A DNA stretch of 64,000 bases, from positions 15,623,133-15,687,132 of the forward strand of contig OZ037769.1 in the NCBI GenBank assembly GCA_964035545.1. Reading direction: 5' to 3'. This document shows positions 1-9,300 of this stretch, piece by piece; the first letter of the stretch is position 1; each line of letters begins with the position of its first letter. Under the pieces are notes generated by a model that made no database searches, was not told where the DNA came from, and was given only the letters and a program-made list of their open reading frames with translations. This DNA comes from Bugula neritina (taxonomy: Eukaryota; Bryozoa; Gymnolaemata; Cheilostomatida; Bugulidae). Both the position numbers and the translations under genes were made by a program.

Positions 1-73
1 AAACTTTGTAGTTGAATCAGTTTTTATGTGAAATAAAATTCTAATCGAACTGTAGCATTGAGTTAATCCAGCA

Positions 74-145
74 GCCCCTGTGGTGTATTTGGTTAGTGCG
101 CCTGCTTGCAAGCTGGAGGTCTGTGGTTCGAATCCCGGTGGGGGC
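74..145 (+). repeat. tRNA-like repeat, copy 1
   Basis: A 72-bp stretch resembles a tRNA: a 7-bp acceptor-like pairing between its GCCCCTG start and GGGGGC end, an A-box-like TGGTGTATTTGGTTAGTGC and a perfect B-box core GGTTCGAATCC. The anticodon arm around CTTGCAAG cannot form a normal 5-bp stem with a 7-base loop, and the T stem mispairs, so a working tRNA is unlikely. Related copies lie at 303-374, 13788-13864 and 54785-54858, some sharing upstream flank, which points to a dispersed tRNA-derived repeat. Confidence 0.6.
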
Positions 146-302
146 AATTATTATTTAAGCTATTTCAGCCTTTAGTGAAGTTTAGTATAGTAGTACTCCG
201 AGGGAGTTGAGTGGCCAGGGGAGCCTGATGGCTGAAGGAGTAGTTGATAGGCCAGTGGATTTCAGAGAACTAGGTGGGATGTAGTGTTGAATTTACCCAG
301 TG

Positions 303-374
303 GCCTCCGTGGTGTATTTGGTTAGTGCGCTTGCTTGCAAGCCGGAGGTCTGTGGTTCGAATCCTGGTGGAGGC
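303..374 (+). repeat. tRNA-like repeat, copy 2
   Basis: Second copy of the tRNA-like repeat, starting GCCTCCG and ending GGAGGCA with the same A and B boxes. The flank TAGTGTTGAATTTACCCAG just upstream is also found next to the copy at 54785-54858, so the repeated unit extends beyond the tRNA-like part. Confidence 0.6.
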
Positions 375-421
375 AATTATTTTTCAGGAACTACCAGAAG
401 CAATTCTCAGTTTGACTAACT

Positions 422-482
422 ATTAAGCTAGTAAATAATAGAGCATATATATATTTATATATATATATATAATTTATATATA
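422..482. repeat. TA-rich simple tract
   Basis: Interrupted (TA)n sequence between the tRNA-like copies and the truncated duplicate of the D8C gene. Confidence 0.7.
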
Positions 483-564
483 ATTATATAGATGATTTGC
501 ACCTATATAATATTATTATCTATTAGTTTAATGTTATGTATATAATTGTAGACCAGGAGATGAT

Positions 565-702
565 TTAACATATTATTGTTTCTTGGCACAATTCAATCTT
601 TACCTTGTGGATGTTCAGGCTCAACTCATTAGAATCAGAAATAACTGCGGCATAGTTTAGTGCTGCGATGGAAAGTAATGTGAAGAATAACAAGGTTCTC
701 AT
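565..702 (-). pseudogene. Truncated 5' duplicate of the D8C gene
   Basis: Reading from the ATG at 702, about the first 37 residues match the D8C protein encoded at 2912-3745 (signal peptide MRTLLFFTLLSIAALNYA against MRALLFFALLSIAALSYA). Similarity then ends near base 590 and the frame stops after 45 residues. No Thr-rich linker or D8C domain follows. It is a partial tandem duplicate that kept the promoter and signal peptide. It could still make a short secreted peptide, but a decayed copy is more likely. Confidence 0.75.
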
Positions 703-779
703 GCTATAAGCAGTACTAAAATGTGGGGCTTTCTCTCTACAGTCTGACTTACAGAAGTAAAGATAGTAAAGGAAATGTC

Positions 780-785
780 TTTATA
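780..785 (-). promoter_or_regulatory. TATA box of truncated D8C duplicate
   Basis: TATAAA on the minus strand 78 bases before the ATG at 702. It sits in a roughly 140-bp block clearly homologous to the promoter of the intact gene at 3746-3860, so the core promoter was duplicated with the 5' coding end. Confidence 0.55.
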
Positions 786-839
786 CGACCTTCTCATCTG
801 CTAGTTCCCAGCTCCTATGGTACAATCATATGAGTCATG

Positions 840-2200
840 GTAATAGACATGATAGATTGTGCAAAAATACAAGCTTTAAAACTAGGGCACAGACTTTTTA
901 TGTCGTATTTCAGAAGAATATTTATATTAGGAAAATGTGATACATTTTGTGCTTTTCTTTTACGAAAAACAGGTACATGCAGATATTTTTGTTAGTATCC
1001 TGCAAACCTATTTGCTATATCAACATGCAGTTTATAATAGTTAAACGCAAGTATTTGTCACTTTTCATAATTATAACTATTGATTCACAGTTTTGCATTA
1101 AGTATTAAGTTATTAGAACTAACTACTAGTATAATATTGCGCATGCAATGATATGGTGTAGTGAATATTTCAGTCATATATTATATTACTGCCTGTTGGA
1201 TGTCCAATATTAATGTTGGGGTAAAAAAGTTTTTTCAAATAAATTATGTGATAAAATTGCATGCGAATATAACTGATATTTTGGGCACAGTTGAGCAAAG
1301 TATAGTGTCAGGTAGCTAGTGTCGCAGTAAATATCCTTTGATTAGTTGTGGTCACAAAATTTGTCACTTTTTCAATATACTATATACATATTGTGTGAAA
1401 ATGTTAAAAAATGATTGCTTTTATGGCTTTACTTAAGACACATGCACCAGAAAGTATATGCGTGATAAAGAAACTGTGTAATATATATAGCTAAGCTTTA
1501 TGTAGTCTGGGAATACATTGAAAAGGGAAGCATATACTACAGCCTTGCTAATGTTTTGATGCCTTCAAAGTTAATACAATTATCATCTATTGACGTATTT
1601 ATATACTGCACACATGTGCAACTTCCCAAGATATGGCCTGCTTCCACAAGCTGCCTACGTCATTATATGTGTAATCTTACCATGTGAGGTAACACACTGC
1701 ATGCTACTTATTGTAGGCCTAAAAATTACTTTCATCATTTGGTTTTTTCATATTTTCCAAATGCTTCATAATCTTGAAAACTTTCAACACAATATTTACT
1801 AAGTGATTAGAGGGCGGGTTACATTTATGGAACTTCTTTTGCAAACGTCTGCAATTTCCTAGTGAACCCCATAAAAGCTCAATATACTCATATTAGGAAA
1901 CAGGATAATGCATCAGAATAATGGAGTCCAGTTTTACAAACAAAATGCATTCTGAGCTTCAACAGTTTTTTTACTTTAAAGACGTTTTTTAAAGAGAAGT
2001 TATAGTTGCATTTGATATACACTTGATTTATAACTTTTAAAAAGTGAATTCAATACCCATAAATTTAAGATAGGAAATAAAATGATACACTAGCGCGCTG
2101 TAATTGACTGCTGGAAATACTCACAGAAAGTGCAAACAACTGTAGCTAAACCCCACAACTGAAAACAAAAGGAGTAACTGTAATTGGCGGCTAGATATAT
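840..2200. other. Non-coding AT-rich stretch
   Basis: No gene with convincing composition or splice signals was seen. This 1.3-kb interval interrupts the duplication: it lies between the two parts of copy A, while the matching interval of copy B (about 3860-4080) is only a few hundred bases. Confidence 0.5.
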
Positions 2201-2204
2201 GAAA

Positions 2205-2480
2205 TCTAATGTTTGATGTCAGGATATGACATCAGCATCAGAGTTGATGGACGAATTAAATATTAGATTGTGAAGATAACTCCTTATTGTGGTGGAAATG
2301 ATCTGTTAGCTCAAACGATACAATTATATGTTTATTGTGTATTAGTTTAATAATGGTATGCATATGATTATATGTATAACAGCTAGGCACACAGTTATGG
2401 TATATGGTTCACCTTTTAATTTGACTAAAGGTTGTTGTTATTGAACACTGCTTACTCAAACCTTGGAGCAATGTATGTGA
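2205..2480. repeat. Duplicated upstream block, copy A
   Basis: Shares GGATATGACATCAGCATCAG, the stretch around TTTATTGTGTATTAGTTTAA, and the later TATTGAACACTG with 4085-4360, in the same order and orientation. With 590-840 against 3640-3860 it shows that the 5' end and upstream region of the D8C gene were tandemly duplicated. Confidence 0.7.
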
Positions 2481-2823
2481 ACCACAGGTGCTATGACCTC
2501 AAAGTTTGGTGTTCTTATATTTTTTGCTTTTCGTTAATTATTCAAAATTAAGGACTAGTTGATTCAAATTTGATGATTTGAATTTGAAATGTACTTGATT
2601 GATGCAATTGTATGCTTTTCTGAAGTTTCAAGTATTTATCAAATGCAATGAAATTTTTGAGGGCATGTAAAAAAATGATGCAATTGAAAGTTCTTTATCC
2701 AAACTCTCTCTCCTCCACCTCTCTCTCCCCGCTCTATTTATCTCTCTTATTCTCCTTTTTTTCTCAATGTTTTGATGCACCTTTAAAGAGTTATATTGAT
2801 TACCAAAAATATTTTACTGTACG

Positions 2824-2829
2824 TTTATT
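2824..2829 (-). terminator. Poly(A) signal of D8C gene
   Basis: AATAAA on the minus strand 83 bases past the D8C stop codon, inside TTTATTTATTT. Position and sequence fit a polyadenylation signal. Confidence 0.45.
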
Positions 2830-2911
2830 TATTTAGATGAATATAAATATTCAACAATGATCTGTTAGAAGTGGTAAGTGAAAAATATTTGTCAACTGAT
2901 AAAACTGATCA

Positions 2912-3745
2912 TCAATTCATTCCGCAAAAGGCTCCTTGACACCGGCCGCCATATGGCTTGAGAACTTTGTAGATGACGTCATGGTTAATATCTGAACATC
3001 TCAGCACTTGCATAGGCCACGTTTCGGCCTTACATTTATTCTGGTTAGTATATTTACCTACAGCATAAGCGTTAATATTAGTTTTTACACCAACAGTTGT
3101 AGGCACGATGGCGTCTGTCCAAAATGGTGCATACGTTCCACAACTTTGAATTTTAGGACAGGAGTTAAGCATTCGGTTCCCAGCAGCCCCGGTAAATCTG
3201 AACCAGCCGGTGTCTTGGTTGAGGTCACATGCGTATCCATTCAGAGAGTTGGCACCACCTGCTTTGTAGTTACCTCCATTGTGTTCCATTCTCCAGGATT
3301 CTGTGAAGTTTATTGCAGTTAAACATTCAGCTGGCTGAGGTGGTTTGATTGGTGTTGTAGTTGGTGTGGCGGTTGTAGTTGGTGTGGTTTGTGGAGCGGG
3401 TGTAATTGTTGTGACGGTTGTGGTTGGTATAGTGGTTGTAATTGGTACGGTGGTGATGTTGAACGCGTTGGTTGTTGTCTTTAAACCAAGACGTCTGCAG
3501 CTGATGAGATCTGCATACATCTGAGAGTATACAATCCTATCTGCTTTCAGTTCATCTTCTGAGTTCAGCTGACGAGTATTTCTCTGATAGTGACTGTACA
3601 TCGGACATTCGGCAGCCAAAATATTTCTTAGCACTTCAATCTTTAGCTTGTAGATACTCAGGTCCAACTCGCTAGAATTGGAAATAACTGCGGCATAGCT
3701 TAGTGCTGCGATGGAAAGTAATGCGAAGAATAACAAGGCTCTCAT
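2912..3745 (-). CDS. Secreted Thr-rich protein with D8C domain
   Basis: A 277-residue intronless ORF. Residues 1-18 (MRALLFFALLSIAALSYA) are a clear signal peptide. Residues 19-90 form a short N-terminal region with two Cys, 91-135 a Thr/Pro-rich mucin-like linker likely to carry O-glycans, and 141-277 a domain with exactly eight cysteines (141, 173, 196, 202, 238, 250, 269, 274) and the signature GWFRFTGAAGNRM...SCGTYAPFW. This matches the D8C domain of uromodulin, GP2 and related secreted animal proteins (family knowledge); GP2 and uromodulin bind bacterial fimbriae through this part of the protein. A secreted recognition or mucus protein is inferred. A TATA box lies 75 bases upstream and a poly(A) signal 83 bases downstream. 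Its 5' end is duplicated at 565-785. Confidence 0.88.
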   Translation of the reverse strand: MRALLFFALLSIAALSYAAVISNSSELDLSIYKLKIEVLRNILAAECPMYSHYQRNTRQLNSEDELKADRIVYSQMYADLISCRRLGLKTTTNAFNITTVPITTTIPTTTVTTITPAPQTTPTTTATPTTTPIKPPQPAECLTAINFTESWRMEHNGGNYKAGGANSLNGYACDLNQDTGWFRFTGAAGNRMLNSCPKIQSCGTYAPFWTDAIVPTTVGVKTNINAYAVGKYTNQNKCKAETWPMQVLRCSDINHDVIYKVLKPYGGRCQGAFCGMN

Positions 3746-3819
3746 GCTAGCTGTACTGAAATGAGGTGCTTTCTCTCTACAGTCTGAATTACAGAAGTAA
3801 AGATAGTAGAGGAGATGTC

Positions 3820-3825
3820 TTTATA
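3820..3825 (-). promoter_or_regulatory. TATA box of D8C gene
   Basis: TATAAA within CATATAAAGAC on the minus strand, 75 bases before the start codon. It is conserved in the truncated duplicate (780-785). Confidence 0.6.
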
Positions 3826-4084
3826 TGACCTTCACATCTGCTAGCTCTCAGCTCCTATTACTGCGCATGATGCGATGTCATTTCTATGAACTCAATAATT
3901 CTTTTGTTTATATATAAATATTGTATCGTAACATTTATAATGATCAAAACTGCTCAAGTATTTTCATCATATTCACCAACAGTCAATGTCAATGGGAATA
4001 AGTTTTATTTGATACTAGAAACTATACACAATATTTTATTAACTCTAAAATGTCCATCTGTTAATCAAAGTTACGTGATGGTAT

Positions 4085-4360
4085 GATGTCACAGGATATG
4101 ACATCAGCATCAGAGTTGGTGACTAAATTGTGCAGATAACTCCTCAATGAGATGCTAGCTCAAGTTAAACAATTATATATGTTTATTGTTTATTAGTTTA
4201 TTGATGGTATGCATAGGATTACATAATTAGTAAACTTCAACACAAAATAATTTTTTTTATTTATAACCCATGCTCTAATTTGACTTAATTTTGTTTAATA
4301 GTTACTGTTATTGAACACTGACACGATGTGTAGGCTCACAATATATGTGACCTGGCTATA
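4085..4360. repeat. Duplicated upstream block, copy B
   Basis: Partner of 2205-2480. It lies only 340 bases upstream of the intact D8C start codon, whereas in copy A the same block lies 1.5 kb upstream. Confidence 0.7.
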
Positions 4361-4945
4361 ATATGAAATCATTTTAGCTTTTTATATTTACCAAATTGAA
4401 ATAATTATTACAAAGTTATTATAAGAGATAAACATAATGGAAAGCTTTTGTTGCAATAAAGTTGAACAACTTCGTAGTTGTTTTGTCTCAAAAACCAACA
4501 CCTAGATAAAAAATAATTCAGTTTTTACGGCGAATGCAAGAAACAATATAAGCAAGTAAAAATTAGAACACTGTAGAAAAGTTTATTTTGTGCATCATGT
4601 GGTAAGAAAAAAAGTCGTAATAAACAGAATTCATTCACAAAAATTACAAAATATGAACACTCATGATTAACTGTTATACACTTCATAGCACTAAGTATAA
4701 GTGTAACACTGCTGCATGATGATATAGTTATAGCATTTGAACACAAATCTGATACATATAAAATTACAAATGTTTCAATATTATGTTTCATGAATATTAT
4801 GCTACTTAAAAATTATAACCTATAAAAATAAATTTCAATAAATCATACTCAATGCACCATAGAGAATTTTTATGTAGCTCACACGCAAGCCTCTGAAAGA
4901 TAAAGTTGTTCTGCTGCATGGTAAGAGTTGTGTTTGCATTGACCT
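4361..4945. other. Intergenic / 3' flank of receptor gene
   Basis: AT-rich sequence between the D8C upstream block and the receptor stop codon. A minus-strand AATAAA near 4578-4583 could be the receptor poly(A) signal. Nothing else was seen. Confidence 0.4.
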
Positions 4946-5661
4946 CTACTCAATCTCACCATAATCACCCTCAGCATTCTCTGTGTTTGCTGGTGGCTCT
5001 ATTTCATAATATTCTCCTTCCTCCATCTCATGGCAGTTTCCTTCATTGAAACTATCTGCTTTCACTTCCGTATCTGTTACCGGGCCAACATGGTAAATAA
5101 GGTTATCAGAAGGTCTTGTCACGGTTTCCTCAGGCTTTTCATTATTCTCTACCATATGGTATACTCCTTCCTTTCCAGTAGTTTCTGCTTCTGCTTCAGG
5201 AGCGTCTGCCAAATAGTAGACACTGTCTTCTGCTAGTCTTGGTTCCTCCCTTTCTCTTTCTGGTGATTCTAGAGTGTGGTAATCTCCCTCCCCGTTAGTA
5301 TACGTTGGAGCTCTACTATCTTCTTCCTCAGGATCAGCTAGGCTGTACTGAACAGCTTCTTCTTGATTGTATCCAGCACCATGGTAGTCACCATCTCTGG
5401 TCTCCTCTTCTTCCAGATGGTAGATAGTGTTCTCAGCATTCAAATAAGGCTCAGTACAGGGTATAACTGAATATTCATCTTCTGCCATAAGGTTTCCAGT
5501 TCTCTCTCCTTTTACTTCTGGTTCCATGGAAGGATTCACATAAGAGTACACTGCAGCACTCCTTGATGTCTTCGGGGTATTGATGCAGTCATAGTCATTC
5601 TCCTCATTGGCTGACGATGAGCTGACGCAAAGCTCATAAGATGAAGCAAATTTTTTGTCGT
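4946..5661 (-). CDS. Receptor exon 7: cytoplasmic tyrosine-motif tail
   Basis: 716 nt from the acceptor TTTTTCAG to TAG at 4946-4948. It encodes about 238 residues rich in Glu, Asp and Tyr, with roughly a dozen tyrosines in SH2-type contexts (YxxL/I/V or YxN). The final 21 residues hold YYEI and YGEI separated by 12 residues. No enzyme domain is visible. Confidence 0.85.
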
Positions 5662-6300
5662 CTGAAAAATGAAAATATCATTTCATAAAGTTGGTAAGAA
5701 AATGGCTTTTGTAAATTTTAAATTACTTTGCACTATGAATGTAGAAATATCTAGTTTTAGATTTCTCAAAGGACAATTAAAAATTAAAAAATGTTCAATT
5801 CTAGAATAATAAATAACAAAAAAATAAACTTTTAGGCTCAGCAGATATGAATCTGATAAGTTATTATATAGTGAAAATTTAGTGTATAAATGTGGTGCTA
5901 CTCGGGTTCATATTCAGTCCAATCTGCTTAAGTATTTAAAGTTAGTTTACAAATCAGTATAGCATTAGCATTAAACAACCCTAAGTGGATGTAACTAACT
6001 GTCTTATCATTCAATTTTTTACAATATTTTAAATTACTATAATAATGTAGCCATCGTAGGTTAATTTTATGTCCATCACAATTCAATCTGTATTGATATA
6101 AGTTACAAAACCTTAATACCAGGTTTTAGCTAGTACATCTTCAAACACTTGTGCTTTGTAGGAGATTGGTCAGTTCAAAAATAATTTCAGAAGTCAAACT
6201 TCAACAGTAAATGTTTAGAGCATCTACAGTAGCTGAGCATTACACAACAGAATATAGATTGAGAGTATAAGTATACTATAATAGAGGGTCCATTAAATGT

Positions 6301-6357
<57 letters not shown>

Positions 6358-9300
6358 GTATGCTGATTGTCAATCTAGTTGGAGTTCCAGCAAAGTAAAG
6401 TGCTCGATATCACGGGTGACAGAGCTAATATAATGTAGTGTGTTCAGATTGTTAATGATACATATATATTTTATTTAAAAAATCTTACACGACTATATAG
6501 TTTCGTGCAGTAAACTGCACTCCTCAGGTGTTAGACTAAAAATAAATAAAATCTATGAAGCATACCGATTATTCAAATTTTTACATAAAGAAAATTATCA
6601 TGCTAAACACAACGTAAAACGAAATGCAAACATAGTAGTGGATTTGGTGTTATCTATTAATTAATTAAATTGCTTTTTTTTCTAAAGGATTAAACTATAA
6701 AAGCTAGATGTTTGATGGAAAGGCTAATTTATAATAGGTAGTACTATGGTTGAGAGTTGTTAGTATTGTTATGTGATGTTGCCCAGGTAGTGCTTACGTG
6801 CATGTCTGCATGTGGATAGAATTTCATTTCTGTTATTAAGGGAAGATTTGCTGGGCTGGTATATTATGAAATATTTTTCCCATAGGCAGAGGTTGCATCT
6901 TTTAGTGACTTTGTTGTATGAGTTGGTCTTTTTCATAATTTTCCATGTTATGTCAAAATGGGTGTTCTTGTCTTTTAGTTTCCAGATATATTTGCTCAAT
7001 TCAGTATGGTTCTTTTTTGTTTTGTTGTTAAAAGTTGATTTGTGGTTATAAAATCTGGTTTTGAATTCTGTTTCTGATGTTCCCACGTAAGTCTGGGGTT
7101 GGCTGCCATCTTTGGTTGTAACTGTAGCTTGGTATATGATGCACTTTGTGAGGCATTTTACTGCACGAAACTATATAGTCGTGTAAGATTTTTTAAATAA
7201 AATATATATGTATCATTAACAATCTGAACACACTACATTATATATATATATATATATATACAATACAATATTGGTAGACCCACCTCTATACTGATAGACA
7301 CACCCACCTCCATACTTGATGCACCTACCCACCTCCATACTGATAGACACACCCACCTTCATACTGATTATAGACACACCCACCTCCATACTGATTATAG
7401 ACACACCCACCTCCATACTGATAGTCTCACCCACCTCACACTGATAGACACACCCACCTCCATACTGATAGACCCGCTCACCTCCATACTGATAGACACA
7501 CCCACCTCCATACTTGATACACCCACCCACCTCCATAGTTGATAGACCCGCCCACCTCTATACTTATAGACCCGCCCACCTCCATACTGATAGTCCCACC
7601 CACCTCCATACTGATAGACACACCCACCTCCATACTGATAGACACACCCACCTCCATACTGATAGACCCGCCCACCTCCATACTGATAGACCCGCCCACC
7701 TCCATACTGATAGTCCCGCCCACCTCCATACTGATAGACACACCCACCTCCATACTGATAGACACACCCACCTCCATACTGATAGACCCGCCCACCTCCA
7801 TACTGATAGACACACCCACCTCCATACTGATAGACACACCCACCTCCATACTGATAGTTGTTGACAGTCTCTGGTGGCTGGCTTCCTTTCCTTCTCTTCT
7901 TCAGTTTTCTAGAACATATTCAACACATGCATTTTCAAACTTTGATAATAATGAGTATTAATTGCTGTTTTATTGTACAAGTTATAATTATATAGTATAT
8001 AATATATATAACCATAATATGTATCTAGCAATACTATTTTTACATAATGCTTTTATCTAACAATTATACTAATTTGCTATAGAGTGTTTCTAGCTTTCTA
8101 TAGCAATACTATATGAGTATATATATAGATCTATGATCTATAACAATACTATATATATAGAGTATTTCTAACAACACTAACCTTCTATAAAGAATCACTA
8201 ACACTCCAACAATAAGTACTACACCAAGAACAGCCACACCCACAGATAGCCCTATAGTCAGAGGGGGGACACTTTCCTGGGAGCTGGCATCTACAATCAA
8301 ACAATACTTTGAAATATGTGAATACAGAATAAATTCTATGAGTACTTCATACTAATATAAGCTAGCATCAGCATTGCATACAGCAAACACTCTATTTTAT
8401 AAATACAGACTTAATTTTATGAAGTATTTTATTATAATAAATTTAAAAACATATAGAGAAATAAAACAGTGAGTGCTACGCTGATAATAGATCGCTTCAG
8501 TTCAAAAGAGGTAGTTGTGAAGTTAGCACCGCTAAACAACAGTTTTAAACGCCCACTTTTATAGCTGGGGTATAAAATTTTAAACATATCACAGCTCACC
8601 AAGTTTTGGTGTAGCAGCTGGTTCCAGTTCTGTACTCAGCCAGTCTGTTGAGACTATATCATCAGATGTAAAGTCTGGAGTGAAAGGTTCACTGGTTGTG
8701 GTTACAGGTTCGCTGGTTGTGGTTACAGGTTCACTGGTTGTGGTTACAGGTTCACTGGTTGTGGTTACATGTTCACTGTTTGTGGTTACAGGTTCACTGG
8801 TTGTGGTTACAGGTTCACTGGTTGTGATTATAGTTGTAGCATTTCGTGAGGAACAATTTGGTAGACTGTTATTTGTCATATGACTCCCTGAAATTGTCAC
8901 ATATATATTATAGATACAGAATCCTATAGTATTGGTTTTGCAATTTAGTAAAACTCAATCAACCAAGGCCGGTGTATTATTATTAAATACTTACAGTGAT
9001 ACAGGAAGTGAAATCCATATGATATATATGAATTTGGAAGCCAACTGAATGTTATGGATGATTTGAAGTTAATAGGTCCAAAGGGTATGGGGGTTTGGGG
9101 TGAAACAGAAAATAGCTGGCGGCCATCAACAGCTATGACTAGCTGAGCTCCATTTAATGATTGATTTCTATTCCAAATAAAATATAAAATCTCAAGTTTG
9201 ATTTTGGAGTTACAAGGATTATGTAGTGTCAGTGAGTAGTTGTAATGATGTCCTAACAAAGCGTTGGGGTGTTCAGGGTGGCTAAAAATATAGCCCTCTC

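Larger units (their letters stand above)
6430..7250 (-). mobile_element. Penelope-like element fragment (PLE-A) with inverted ends
   Basis: The terminal sequence at about 6435-6531 (minus orientation) recurs inverted at about 7157-7245, enclosing a GIY-YIG endonuclease fragment. This resembles the pseudo-LTR arrangement of PLEs, where a partial copy joins another in inverted orientation. The reverse transcriptase is missing; TA repeats abut the right end. The element sits in the last intron of the receptor gene in the same orientation. Confidence 0.75.

Noticed and set aside
74-145. Functional tRNA gene
   Set aside because: Anticodon stem and T stem do not pair correctly in any copy; better explained as a tRNA-derived repeat.
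7262-7857. CRISPR-like array
   Set aside because: Units are contiguous without spacers and the context is eukaryotic; it is a minisatellite.
7216-7961. Several long ORFs over the 24-bp minisatellite
   Set aside because: By-products of the repeat. Only the frame continuing from exon 6 is of interest, as a possible alternative-splicing extension.
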